36,285 nt of DNA from Gammaproteobacteria bacterium (GTDB taxonomy: Bacteria; Pseudomonadota; Gammaproteobacteria; Beggiatoales; Beggiatoaceae), in assembly GCA_003645255.1 (NCBI GenBank), contig QNES01000023.1:1-36285 (forward strand). The letters are read 5' to 3'. The translations under genes were made by a program, and so were the position numbers. Below the pieces are notes generated by a model that saw nothing but the letters and a program-made list of their open reading frames with translations, searched no databases and was not told the DNA's origin. How positions within the stretch are numbered: the first letter of the stretch is position 1; each line of letters opens with the position of its first letter. Of the stretch, positions 24,474 to 33,189 are shown piece by piece.

Positions 24474-24539
24474 TAAATAATTTTTTTATCAAACCTGCCA
24501 TGTTTTGGAAACATGGCAGGTTTTGTGAAGTTATTTATG
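24474..24539. repeat. AACCTGCCATG palindrome element, full copy
   Basis: The core AAACCTGCCATGTTT pairs with AAACATGGCAGGTTT around GG (24491-24524). The outer parts ATAAATAA and TTATTTAT can also pair. The sequence TAGATGTTCAGATAAATA just outside recurs inverted after the copy at 31827-31860. It fills the gap between the convergent and divergent ends of ribF and the giant oxidoreductase-like gene. Confidence 0.65.
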
Positions 24540-24587
24540 TGAAAAACTATATTTCAGAGGGCGTAGGGGAGAACCTGCGTGTCTTCC

Positions 24588-27500
24588 CTAATGTCGATAA
24601 CCCGCCAGTCCCATTAATTGATTCTTGACGTGCGTCGCCATTTCAGTTTCCATTTTGGCGCGTATGTTTTCGATACGTGCTTCATATTCCTGTTTAAGTG
24701 CTGCTAATTCGGCTTGATGTCCGTCAGTTAGCTCTTGTTTCAATTTGGCTTCGACTTCTGTCGTGAAAGGAGTCACAAGACCGGCTAATTCTTGTAAGGT
24801 GCGCCAAGTTTGAAGGCATTCTTCACTGGCAGCTACTAACGCTGGCTCAACTTTCAAACGAAGATGGGTTGGCTCACTACTATTCACTGATGACGAATCA
24901 CTCATGTTTGAAGTGACAAAAGGGGTTTTTTTCCGCCGGGCGGATGTATCTAATTTAAGATACTCTGCAATCGCTAAAGGGCTGGGATCATCACTTTGGA
25001 GCGGAGAAAAATAGGGGGCAAAGCGTTGTTCCTGCACCGCCCAATCAACCGGGGTCATTGTTTCTTCTTCCTCCTGATTCCAAAGTTCATTTGGATTAGG
25101 ATTGCCATCAAGACTGAAGCGCTTTCCAAAAACACCTTCACGCGCCGGATCATAATTAAATAAGGGAAAAACACGCGATTTAACAGCCAGACGGGCATGC
25201 ATAAAAGTCTGATCAGGCGCGAAACCATGACGCTCAGGGCTTGGTGCATGAACATAAATTAAAGCCGGTCCCGCAAATTCAAATGCTGCTTTCACACTAT
25301 CAAGAAAATGAGCCGTTTCAGCAATGGAAGTTTGCACAATGTATGCATTGCGCTGCGATAAGGCTAATAAACCAGGGTTCACTTTAGTATTAGAAGCAAC
25401 CGCCATCGGTGTCCCAGCAACATTAGCCGTGCCAAGGTTCAAATCTAAATCAGCCAATAGCATGATTTTAACCGGCAAATCTCCGCCTAAAAGTCTGCTA
25501 ATGCCGGAAAAGCCCTTGCCACTCAATACATCATCATTGCCCAACAACAATAAGGGTGAACAAAAAGGTTGTTCTTCCAAACTTAAATCTCGCCAACTCA
25601 AAGATTCATCAGCTGTTCGTGCAGCTTCTTCCGGTTTATCTAATTCCAGACGTGCTTGACGCAATACAGCAATATCTTCTGCCGCTTCACGCAATTGTCC
25701 TTCTAATAATCCCCCTGCTAACTCAGCAGTGTCACTGCTCATATCTACTGCAACAGGCACTTGAAAGGGATTATTTGGCCAGGAACCAGCCCAGCCTGTT
25801 AATGTCCCAGGTGCAATCGCTAAACTTAAACGGGCGCGTCCTAAACCATGCCCACCTTTAGACAACCGCCAATGTAATTCGGTGAGTGCCTGAGTGGTTT
25901 TTATTAATCGGCGCAACTTGGGAGCATCAATTAAGCCCTGTTCAGCTGCTCCTTCTACCTCCTGGGTAAGAGCCGCTAAAGGAGTTTGGCTAGAGTGTAC
26001 TGTATCTAATCCTTTAGCAAGCGCGTCCAGGTCATCTGTTGGTAATGCGCTAGCAAGACTGTCGCGGATAGTTACATTGAGTTTATCCCGCATTTCCGCA
26101 ATTTCTGTCATAAAACGGTTAATCACGGGTTGTCGTTGATACTCTACCACCGCGAGAGCGAGGCGCACCGCCAGTTTTTCTCCAGAACCGGCTTCAGCAT
26201 TGTCTCCACCAGCAACGGCAACTTGACAATAGCGAGACAATAAAATGGCGGGCATTTTCCCAACATCTGGGTGTTCACTGGCGCGTTCTATAGTCGTACC
26301 CGATGTATCAGGTAATTGTTCCCAAAGTCGCCAGACTTGATGTGCCTGTGTCAAAAGGGGTGCCGTTTGAGGAGCCGCTGAAAGTGCCTTTGGCTCACAA
26401 GCTGTAATACAGAGTCCACAAGCTTTACAAGCATCAGGATTGATCGCTAATGATAACAATTCACCTGTATCATGTTGATAGCGTTCTGCTTCATAAAAGA
26501 AAGGTTCGGTGCGAGCAACCGGTAAGTAACCGATTTGTTGAGTTAGGGACTCTACCGCTTCAGCAACCGCCACTTTGCGGTCTTCTTTTAATGGGAGCTT
26601 ATCTTTTAAACCGGCAAAGGCATCTTGAATTAATTTACCGATGGTGCTATAATCTTCTTCTTTATTTCTGCCCAAAGTATGGATGCGACCGGCTATTTTA
26701 CTGGCTGCCATCCGTAAAGCGTCAGCATTGCCTAATCGGATACCCGCATCAATCAAAGCGGTGGGGCTAATAACGATGCTACCAATAGCACTTTCCGGGC
26801 AACATGTCCAACACTGTCCACAACCGGTACAAGTACTAGGCTCAAAAATGGGTAAAATCTCTCTAGCAATACTGAGATCGCGGAAAGTTGAAGTCAGCGG
26901 TGGAATAACACCGGTTGCCATATAAGGATCAGGACTCATTTCCGCCGTTTCACCATTACGATATAACACCCCTACTTGGTCCCAGAAACGGGGCAAACTA
27001 TCATAAGCATCACCGCTATTACCCAGGTGGCGAACCGCCATGGGCGCTTCATCACTCCAAACCACCGGGCTATCTGATTGCGACAATGATAGAGTTTGAT
27101 AATTAACTTGCCGCACGGTTTTAAGTCCCAGCTCAAAATTTTCAACCTGGTTGGAACGAAGTTTCAGTTGCGCATCAGTTTCCGATGATTGATGCAAACT
27201 GTCTTCATACGCCTGGACAACTCGCCGCACTTTTATATCTAATAAACCGGTCTTGAGCAGGGTTCCAAATAAACCGCCTAAAATATTTTGAAAATGGGAA
27301 ATTGGGGATTGTGTGGAGATACAATAAAGCCGGGCTTGTTTGCTTTGAATGTCTTCCCGCACTACCGGCGATAAACTTTGCCAAAGTGCAGCATCATCTA
27401 ATGTAGAAATTGCCATTAAAACGCTGCCTTTATGCAGACCGGTTAGGGGTTGCATTAGCCGGTGAGGTGTTGTTAGCACAGCGATATCAATAGGCAAATC

Positions 27501-29177
27501 ATCACCCACATCCCGTAATACTGTCGGCGCGTGCGTAAAAATATCTACCCATCCTGATATCCAACGTTCCCGAAATAACCCAGGGCGACTGCGTATCCCA
27601 CCACCTTGTAAACTATGCATCAAAGTAGCGGCTTCAACTGCTAACCCTTTATGATTTGACTCAGATAAATTATGTATTGCCACGGTGAGCGCACCTGCGG
27701 GGCGTAAATCAGGTGAAGCTTGTTGATTGCGTAACCCTAATTCGGCAATATCAGGATAATAACGACGTAAATTGTCGAGCAATACTTGGCGTTTGGGATA
27801 AATACTCGAAGTACGATCAAATTCAGCACCTAAGAAAATGCGCCCACGGCTTTTTTCTTCTAAATTTTCGCATAGTTCTATCAAATCAGCTACCCGTAAG
27901 GGTTGACCACCGAGCCCATAAACGATGGAACGAAAACGAGGTACTGAGCGGTCCTTGATAGGGGGATAACCAGGATGAATCTCTGTCCCTAGTCGCCCAT
28001 TTTCTAAAGCACGTACTAGTCCGGCACGTACTTGACGCATTAAGGGTGGATCCACCGCTAAGGGGGTATCTACCCGTTCCATAACGGCAACTACTTGTTT
28101 TTTAGTCAGTTTTTTGATAATCTCAGCACCAGGAAAGGGTCTAAAACTATGAACTCCCAGGACACCCACTTTGAGTTTGCGTTTTTCACGCATATAATCG
28201 GCAACCGCTTGCAAGGTTTCAATAGCCGTACCCTGTGCCACTAAAACAATTTTTGCCTGGTCAATTTTATAACTAGAAACCGGCTCCAAAGTACGACCGG
28301 TCTTTTGAGATAACAGCGTGAAGGACTCTTCTAAAATACTCCCCAGGTGATGATTAAAATAAGGGTGTTTTGCCACTGCACCTAATGCCCAGCTATCTGG
28401 TCCTTGCATCGCACCGTGCATGATGGGACGATCAGGATCATGCCAACGTGGAACACGGCGGCGTGTTTCACCAAATAGTAGTTTTTGTGCCGGGGTAGGG
28501 GATACAATGGATTCTGCTGGGTCCCCTAAAAATTGTCGCACCCAATCCGGATCGGGTAAATGGACTTCCTGGGCTGCCAGGGCGGCTTGCTCCCCATCCA
28601 TTGCCACTAATCCAGGAATCAGAGTTAATTCAGCCACTCGCCTGGCAATTAATGAAAAATCAATCGCTTCCTGTACATTGCGAGCCTGTAATACAAAAAA
28701 GCCGGAATCCGCACAAACATGATAGGCTTTATGATCACTACCCAAAGCCCCAGCATGTTCGGCAAGGCTGCGATTATTTAAATGTACTACCAATGGTACA
28801 TGCTTACCTACTGCACTCGCCAATAAATCCTGGCTACTCATAATATCGGGGGATGATAGAAAAGTAGTCGCTCGTGCGCCGCTCATGCTAAGTCCAATAG
28901 CTGCTGCTAATGCGCTGCCGCCTGTATCACAGCTCGTCAGCGTTTTTCCGAAGTAGTTTGTACCCCGTTGCTGCTGTTCAGCTTGCCAGGCAAATGCTGC
29001 GGCATCGGCAGGAAAAGACGCACCCAAACCCGCCGCATCAGCGATACAAGCTTCAATTGCAGCAATAGCGGTATTACCATCAAGTACGGTTTTAATACCG
29101 GTTTGCGGTGGAGTCGTAGAGCTGGTACCCAAAAATCGTTGAAATAAACGTAAGGCGGAATTAGAAAAATCAGACAT
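24588..29177 (-). CDS. Giant PFOR-like protein with degenerate active site and two [4Fe-4S] motifs
   Basis: The 1529-residue product follows the domain order of single-chain pyruvate:ferredoxin oxidoreductase (NifJ/YdbK). It has a pyrimidine-binding domain (about 28-215, VLDGNTAIAAIEA), a transketolase-C-like domain (280-430), a gamma domain (500-680), ferredoxin motifs Cys783/786/789/793 and Cys917/920/923/927, and a TPP-binding-like domain (about 1100-1400). Canonical catalytic parts are changed. YPITPSS is SFPADAA, QSEAGA is DTGGSA (the TPP Glu is gone), GDG is GND (near 1209), and the proximal-cluster Cys of CxGCGETPY, ATGCSS and SPCEEHG are all absent. The C-terminus adds a linker and a coiled-coil module (WRTLQELAG near 1459) shared with the 868-residue protein at 33228. 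I infer an electron-transfer or scaffold protein, not an active PFOR. Confidence 0.88.
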   Translation of the reverse strand: MSDFSNSALRLFQRFLGTSSTTPPQTGIKTVLDGNTAIAAIEACIADAAGLGASFPADAAAFAWQAEQQQRGTNYFGKTLTSCDTGGSALAAAIGLSMSGARATTFLSSPDIMSSQDLLASAVGKHVPLVVHLNNRSLAEHAGALGSDHKAYHVCADSGFFVLQARNVQEAIDFSLIARRVAELTLIPGLVAMDGEQAALAAQEVHLPDPDWVRQFLGDPAESIVSPTPAQKLLFGETRRRVPRWHDPDRPIMHGAMQGPDSWALGAVAKHPYFNHHLGSILEESFTLLSQKTGRTLEPVSSYKIDQAKIVLVAQGTAIETLQAVADYMREKRKLKVGVLGVHSFRPFPGAEIIKKLTKKQVVAVMERVDTPLAVDPPLMRQVRAGLVRALENGRLGTEIHPGYPPIKDRSVPRFRSIVYGLGGQPLRVADLIELCENLEEKSRGRIFLGAEFDRTSSIYPKRQVLLDNLRRYYPDIAELGLRNQQASPDLRPAGALTVAIHNLSESNHKGLAVEAATLMHSLQGGGIRSRPGLFRERWISGWVDIFTHAPTVLRDVGDDLPIDIAVLTTPHRLMQPLTGLHKGSVLMAISTLDDAALWQSLSPVVREDIQSKQARLYCISTQSPISHFQNILGGLFGTLLKTGLLDIKVRRVVQAYEDSLHQSSETDAQLKLRSNQVENFELGLKTVRQVNYQTLSLSQSDSPVVWSDEAPMAVRHLGNSGDAYDSLPRFWDQVGVLYRNGETAEMSPDPYMATGVIPPLTSTFRDLSIAREILPIFEPSTCTGCGQCWTCCPESAIGSIVISPTALIDAGIRLGNADALRMAASKIAGRIHTLGRNKEEDYSTIGKLIQDAFAGLKDKLPLKEDRKVAVAEAVESLTQQIGYLPVARTEPFFYEAERYQHDTGELLSLAINPDACKACGLCITACEPKALSAAPQTAPLLTQAHQVWRLWEQLPDTSGTTIERASEHPDVGKMPAILLSRYCQVAVAGGDNAEAGSGEKLAVRLALAVVEYQRQPVINRFMTEIAEMRDKLNVTIRDSLASALPTDDLDALAKGLDTVHSSQTPLAALTQEVEGAAEQGLIDAPKLRRLIKTTQALTELHWRLSKGGHGLGRARLSLAIAPGTLTGWAGSWPNNPFQVPVAVDMSSDTAELAGGLLEGQLREAAEDIAVLRQARLELDKPEEAARTADESLSWRDLSLEEQPFCSPLLLLGNDDVLSGKGFSGISRLLGGDLPVKIMLLADLDLNLGTANVAGTPMAVASNTKVNPGLLALSQRNAYIVQTSIAETAHFLDSVKAAFEFAGPALIYVHAPSPERHGFAPDQTFMHARLAVKSRVFPLFNYDPAREGVFGKRFSLDGNPNPNELWNQEEEETMTPVDWAVQEQRFAPYFSPLQSDDPSPLAIAEYLKLDTSARRKKTPFVTSNMSDSSSVNSSEPTHLRLKVEPALVAASEECLQTWRTLQELAGLVTPFTTEVEAKLKQELTDGHQAELAALKQEYEARIENIRAKMETEMATHVKNQLMGLAGYRH

Positions 29178-29215
29178 AAATTAAAAATCTCACTTTTGAA
29201 TAATTTTTTAAATGA

Positions 29216-29257
29216 TTGGGAATTGGGAATTGGAAATTGAAAATTGGAAACTGGAAA
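29216..29257 (-). repeat. Tandem heptamers, TTTCCAA type, before the PFOR-like gene
   Basis: On the coding strand six 7-bp units in register (TTTCCAG, TTTCCAA, TTTTCAA, TTTCCAA, TTCCCAA, TTCCCAA) end 39 bases before the ATG. One or two more degenerate units extend the array to 29271. This is the longest array of the family in the window. Confidence 0.8.
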
Positions 29258-29385
29258 TTTTGAATTGAGATAATCAATTCTTATGTAGGTGCAAGACTGA
29301 CTGGTTGCCCTAGTTATTTTATGCACCTTCCTTATCCCATATTCCCCACTCCCAAAAGGTAATTTTTTAGACTCCGATTTTCGTC

Positions 29386-29426
29386 GGAGCAGATTTGTAG
29401 GGCAGAGCAACGTGTCTGCCCTTGAA
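29386..29426. repeat. Hairpin GTAGGGCAGA...TCTGCCCTTGA
   Basis: GGGCAGA and TCTGCCC pair around GCAACGTG, downstream of the M48 peptidase stop on the minus strand. It is similar in sequence to the AGGGGCAGACCACC repeats at 1800 and 31773. It could help end transcription of the peptidase gene. Confidence 0.45.
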
Positions 29427-29443
29427 ATCATTTATCTGACAAT

Positions 29444-30685
29444 CTATAGTTTACTAGATAAATGTGCAATACGCACCGGGGCTGGTGGGTGCGAATCATA
29501 AAAAGCGGAATATAAAGGTTCTGGGGTTAAGGTACTGGCATTCTCCTTGTATAGTTTAACCAAAGCCTGTATCAGCATTTGTGGATTAGCCTGGTCGGCA
29601 GCAAAATCATCGGCTTCAAATTCATGTTTTCGCGAAAACCATGCCATAACAGGTTGCAAGAAAAAGGTAAATATCGGCAGAATTAAAACAAACAACAATA
29701 ATGCCATATAAGTTGAGGAGGTGTTGACCCCTAACCCACTGTAAAACCAAGCTTGCTGCATGAGCCAACCTAAAAACGCTAATCCTGCTAAACCCAAAAT
29801 CGCCATCAATATAATGCGTTTTTGAAGATGTTTATGTTTAAAATGACCAACTTCATGTGCTAATACGGCAATCACTTCATCTGTATTTAGCCCCTTTAAT
29901 AAGGTGTCAAAAAACACAATACGCTTATGACGACCAAATCCTGTAAAATAAGCATTACCATGCCCACTCCGTTTTGAACCATCCATCACGAATATACCTT
30001 CACTGGTAAAACCATTGCGTTGTAATAAAGCTTCAATGCCTTGTTTTAAATCGTCATTTTCCAGTGGCTGAAATTTATTAAACCAGGGAGCAATAAAAGT
30101 TGGAAATATCCAAATCATCAATAAGCTAAAACTTATCCACACCGCCCAGACACTTAACCACCAAAATTCCCCTGCATAAGCCATTAACCATAATACAAGG
30201 GCAATAAATGGAATACCGATCAGTAACGTGAGCACCAATGATTTGAGCATATCAATAATAAACAAACCGGGTGTCGTGCGATTAAAACCGAATTTGGCTT
30301 CGATGCGGAAAGTACTATAGACATCACTGGGTAAATCTATTATTGAAGATAGAAGTCCAAAACTGATAAAGACTGCCACGCCAGTCCATAATTCGGACCA
30401 TTCTAAAGAACGCCAGGCTTGATCAAGCAGCTCAAGTAAGCCACCGAGTGTCCAGAGCAGTAATAAAACGACTCCAAAAAACAGCATTTTTTGACTAAAG
30501 CTGTTTTTAGCAAGTGTATAAGCTGCCGCTTTTTGATGTTCATCAAGCGAGATTTTTTCAGCAAATGCGTCAGGTACTGCATTTTGATGGCTACGCACAT
30601 AAGTCATAAGTCGCCCGCCTAACCAAAATTGTATGCCTGCTCCTATGACTAAAAATATTAAAAAGATAATGGTTAATTCATTCAC
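29444..30685 (-). CDS. M48 (Ste24/CAAX prenyl protease-like) membrane metallopeptidase
   Basis: Proteins of this family are zinc peptidases embedded in the membrane. The 413-residue protein has spans near residues 4-22, 68-88, 102-118, 148-170, 175-197, 293-313 and 327-345. The zinc site is His277-Glu278-x-x-His281 (AHEVGHFKHKH) with a third ligand at Glu357 in HEFEADDFA. The N-terminal half with FGFNRTTPGLF matches the M48 N-terminal domain (Peptidase_M48_N) of the STE24 type. True CAAX prenylation is not expected in bacteria, so the substrate is unknown; a role in membrane-protein quality control is the usual guess. It sits upstream of the PFOR-like gene on the same strand with a 266-bp gap, so cotranscription is possible. 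Confidence 0.93.
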   Translation of the reverse strand: MNELTIIFLIFLVIGAGIQFWLGGRLMTYVRSHQNAVPDAFAEKISLDEHQKAAAYTLAKNSFSQKMLFFGVVLLLLWTLGGLLELLDQAWRSLEWSELWTGVAVFISFGLLSSIIDLPSDVYSTFRIEAKFGFNRTTPGLFIIDMLKSLVLTLLIGIPFIALVLWLMAYAGEFWWLSVWAVWISFSLLMIWIFPTFIAPWFNKFQPLENDDLKQGIEALLQRNGFTSEGIFVMDGSKRSGHGNAYFTGFGRHKRIVFFDTLLKGLNTDEVIAVLAHEVGHFKHKHLQKRIILMAILGLAGLAFLGWLMQQAWFYSGLGVNTSSTYMALLLFVLILPIFTFFLQPVMAWFSRKHEFEADDFAADQANPQMLIQALVKLYKENASTLTPEPLYSAFYDSHPPAPVRIAHLSSKL

Positions 30686-30930
30686 GATAAAAATACCTAT
30701 TACAAAAATTAGAAATATAAGTTTAAATAAATTGGATGATTTTTATATTTTTAAAGAGGGAAAATTTTTTTTCAAATAGAAAAAATTTGGTTTTTAGTGA
30801 AAAATCCATTAAAATCCTTATGTTTTATCTATAAACACTAATTGATTTAAAGATATATTCAGCAAAAAATTTAATTTTTTTCAATGAGGCTAGAAAAAAG
30901 TTTAAATTATGTTCGTGCAGTATACACTGA

Positions 30931-30951
30931 TAACTGATAACTGATAACTGA
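30931..30951 (+). repeat. Tandem heptamer (TAACTGA)x3 abutting a start codon
   Basis: Three exact TAACTGA units, preceded by a degenerate ACACTGA, end one base before the ATG at 30953. TAACTGA direct repeats have been reported as abundant in intergenic regions of marine Beggiatoaceae. Each unit contains TAA and TGA. The AT-rich 30686-30930 interval before it, shared with the divergent M48 gene, shows no gene or clear promoter. Confidence 0.88.
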
Positions 30952-30952
30952 T

Positions 30953-31747
30953 ATGGACGACGTTAAATTATTGCTATATGTGGAAAATGAAAGTGATGTT
31001 TTTTTAGTAGAAAGACTTTTAAAAGTCGCTCATTATCCACTTGAACATATTAAAATATTACCCTCCAATGGAAAAAAGAATTTAGCTCATTTTATGAAAA
31101 GTTCATGGAAATTAGAGGGTGTTAAATATGCGGCATTGCTTAATTTCGATGCTCATACTGTTTTCGAGGCAATAGAACAATCGAAAAAATATCTTGGACT
31201 TCCCGAAACAGAAATATTGTTTTGTGCCGTGCCAACCATCGAAGCCTGGTTGTTTGCTGATATCGAAGCTGCCAAAAGAAATGTTTATAGTGAGCATGGA
31301 CACAAATTACTGAATAGAGTGTCTTTACCCGAAGAAATACCGCATCCAAGACGGCTTGCCTACTCCGTGTTTGGGCAGCAAAAAGTAGAACAATATGCTG
31401 CCGTTTTCGATACTGTCGATCTTGAAATAGCCACATCCCGATCACCCTCACTGAAAAACTTCCTAGAAGGTATGAATAAGTTGTTGGATATTAACAATAT
31501 TCCTACAACTCAAGTTTATTCGCGCACTATCAATCGGGATATTTTTTCAAACTTATTAAGTGAAGTCTCACCTGTCAATGCCGTTATTTATCGCACTGTG
31601 GAAGGTACTAGTATAACGGCTGAACAAATGCTAAGGGTTTTGCGGGAGGGTTCGCCCATGGGACAGCAATATGCTGCGGATATTTTGCGTGCTGCAAGAG
31701 ATTTTTTAGCACAAAAAGCTCAACATGAACAACAATTGGGAATGTAA
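30953..31747 (+). CDS. TOPRIM/DUF4276-like protein of unknown function (264 aa)
   Basis: The N-terminus reads LLYVENESDVFLVERLLK, where an acidic residue in VE(N/G)ExD followed by helix is the first TOPRIM motif. LLNFDAHTV (about residues 62-70) gives the second acidic site. AVPTIEAWLFADIEAAK (about 90-106) matches the signature of DUF4276-type proteins, which are found beside AAA/ABC ATPases in defence-like pairs. No ATPase gene is adjacent, so this member is an orphan. The C-terminus has a separate motif, LREGSPMGQQYAADILRAARDFL, reminiscent of conserved tails in such proteins. It is soluble, with no signal peptide. The start has no Shine-Dalgarno sequence; TAACTGA repeats are in its place. 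The TOPRIM reading is moderate. Confidence 0.6.
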   Translation: MDDVKLLLYVENESDVFLVERLLKVAHYPLEHIKILPSNGKKNLAHFMKSSWKLEGVKYAALLNFDAHTVFEAIEQSKKYLGLPETEILFCAVPTIEAWLFADIEAAKRNVYSEHGHKLLNRVSLPEEIPHPRRLAYSVFGQQKVEQYAAVFDTVDLEIATSRSPSLKNFLEGMNKLLDINNIPTTQVYSRTINRDIFSNLLSEVSPVNAVIYRTVEGTSITAEQMLRVLREGSPMGQQYAADILRAARDFLAQKAQHEQQLGM

Positions 31748-31772
31748 AAGAATTTTCAATGCCATTTGCGTT

Positions 31773-31799
31773 AAGGGCAGTCGCGGTGGTCTGCCCCTA
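31773..31799. repeat. Dispersed repeat 'AGGGGCAGACCACCGCG', copy 2 (inverted)
   Basis: Reverse-complement copy of the 1800-1827 repeat, directly after the TOPRIM-like gene. It differs from copy 1 at two or three positions. Confidence 0.6.
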
Positions 31800-31826
31800 T
31801 AGTTTTTCAGAAAAATAAAAGTTATC

Positions 31827-31860
31827 AGACCTGCCAGGTTTTCAAAACATGGCAGGTCTT
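31827..31860. repeat. AACCTGCC palindrome family, inverted copy
   Basis: AGACCTGCCAGGTTTT pairs imperfectly with AAAACATGGCAGGTCTT around a short loop. The flank TATTTATCTGAACATCTATA (31871-31890) matches the other side of the 24474-24539 element in opposite orientation. It lies about 90 bp before thrC. Confidence 0.6.
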
Positions 31861-31917
31861 AAAGCCAAAATATTTATCTGAACATCTATACAATGAATTA
31901 TTTGAAAAACTATAATA

Positions 31918-31938
31918 TTCCCAATTTCCAATTTCCAA
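31918..31938 (+). repeat. Tandem heptamers TTCCCAA/TTTCCAA/TTTCCAA before thrC
   Basis: Three units of the TTYMCAA family are followed by TTAATAAAGG and the thrC ATG 17 bases later. They carry the same order and orientation as the heptamers before the PFOR-like gene. Confidence 0.8.
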
Positions 31939-31955
31939 TTAATAAAGGTTTTTAT

Positions 31956-33032
31956 ATGCTACAAAGGAACCGTTATACCGGATTGATTGATAAATATCGT
32001 GACTATTTACCCGTGCATGATGACACGCGCATTATTAGTCTTGCCGAGGGCAATACGCCCCTAATACGTTTACATCACATTCCTAAGCTTTTAAAGCGGG
32101 ATGTCAATATTTACGTGAAATATGAAGGACTTAACCCAACTAGTTCATTTAAGGATCGAGGTATGACGATGGCTATTACCAAAGCTGTTGAAGCCGGGAG
32201 TAAAGCAACCGTTTGCGCCTCAACCGGCAATACTTCTGCTAGTGCTGCTGCCTATAGTGCCAGGGCTGGTATTACCGCCTTTGTTCTGATTCCTGAAGGA
32301 AAAATAGCCCAGGGAAAACTAGCGCAAGCCATGATGCATGGTGCTGTTGTGATTCAAATTCAAGGTAATTTTGATGATGGAATGCGATTAGTCAAAGAAG
32401 TTGCTGAACAGGCTCCCATTACTGTTGTTAATTCCATTAATCCTTATCGCTTGCAAGGTCAAAAAACAGCAGCCTTTGAAATTATTGAAGCACTTGGCAG
32501 GGCACCTGATTATCACTGCTTGCCGGTTGGAAATGCCGGGAATATCAGTGCCTATTGGATGGGCTATACCGAATTTGCCGATATTGGTGTCGTTAATAAA
32601 CGACCGAAAATGTGTGGTTATCAAGCTAGCGGTGCTGCACCGTTCCTACGTGGACATCCGGTTGAACAGCCTGAAACGGTAGCCACAGCCATTCGTATCG
32701 GTAATCCCCAAAGTTGGGATAAAGCTGTTAATGCTCAAAAATCATCAGGTGGCTGGTTTGATGAATTTCCCGATGAAGAAATTTTAGCGGCGCAAAAATT
32801 ATTAGCTGAAAAAGAAGGCATTTTTTGTGAACCTGCTTCAGCTATCTCAGTCGCGGGCGCAATGAAGGATATTAAAAATGGCAAAATTCCAGAAGGTAGT
32901 ACCGTAACCTGTACCTTAACCGGGCATGGATTAAAAGATCCTGACACCGCCATTCGCCAAAGTACAACCCCCGTTATTAGGGTTAAGGCGAAACTTGAAG
33001 AAGTAAAGGCTGCGATAATGGTTAATAGTTAA
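31956..33032 (+). CDS. thrC: Threonine synthase
   Basis: ThrC makes threonine from O-phosphohomoserine with pyridoxal phosphate. The PLP lysine is in [11 protein letters not shown] (about residue 62), the SLAEGNTPL entry block is present, and the Gly/Asn-rich phosphate loop reads [11 protein letters not shown]. The ATG at 31956 (MLQRNRYTG) is chosen over one at 31893 since the upstream stretch would be translated heptamer repeats, and AAAGG lies 10 bases before the chosen start. The protein is 358 residues, of the shorter ThrC type. The last residues Met-Val-Asn-Ser and the stop come from a heptamer-like repeat shared with the second cyclase gene. No hom or thrB gene is adjacent. Confidence 0.94.
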   Translation: MLQRNRYTGLIDKYRDYLPVHDDTRIISLAEGNTPLIRLHHIPKLLKRDVNIYVKYEGLNPTSSFKDRGMTMAITKAVEAGSKATVCASTGNTSASAAAYSARAGITAFVLIPEGKIAQGKLAQAMMHGAVVIQIQGNFDDGMRLVKEVAEQAPITVVNSINPYRLQGQKTAAFEIIEALGRAPDYHCLPVGNAGNISAYWMGYTEFADIGVVNKRPKMCGYQASGAAPFLRGHPVEQPETVATAIRIGNPQSWDKAVNAQKSSGGWFDEFPDEEILAAQKLLAEKEGIFCEPASAISVAGAMKDIKNGKIPEGSTVTCTLTGHGLKDPDTAIRQSTTPVIRVKAKLEEVKAAIMVNS

Positions 33033-33043
33033 AGTTCCATTAG

Positions 33044-33077
33044 AAATACTATTTTTGCTAAAAATAGTATTTTTTTT
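33044..33077 (+). terminator. Intrinsic terminator of thrC
   Basis: A perfect 13-bp stem AAATACTATTTTT/AAAAATAGTATTT with a GCT loop is followed by a T-tract, 11 bp after the thrC stop. It is a member of the same AGAAATnCnATTTTT hairpin family (ACT/AGT variant), here in a terminator-like context. Confidence 0.65.
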
Positions 33078-33135
33078 CAGCGTATTGATTTTAAAAATTA
33101 GAACATCAAGTGTTTAATGATAAACTTAAATAATT

Positions 33136-33168
33136 AGAAATCCGATTTTTCCAAAAAATCGGATTTCT
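33136..33168. repeat. Hairpin of the AGAAATnCnATTTTT family (CCG/CGG variant), upstream of the 868-aa gene
   Basis: AGAAATCCGATTTTT pairs with AAAAATCGGATTTCT around a short loop, 60 bp before the next start, without a T-tract. It is nearly identical to 10031-10060 and 20288-20320. Confidence 0.65.
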
Positions 33169-33189
33169 TATAATAATGTTATAACAACA

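Noticed and set aside
24588-29177. Functional nifJ/pyruvate:ferredoxin oxidoreductase
   Set aside because: The TPP Glu, GDG motif and all proximal-cluster Cys motifs are absent, so I did not give the gene symbol or the enzyme activity.
28937-29431. 164-codon minus-strand frame over the PFOR-like gene start
   Set aside because: It is out of frame with the conserved PFOR-like N-terminus and its start half translates the heptamer array.
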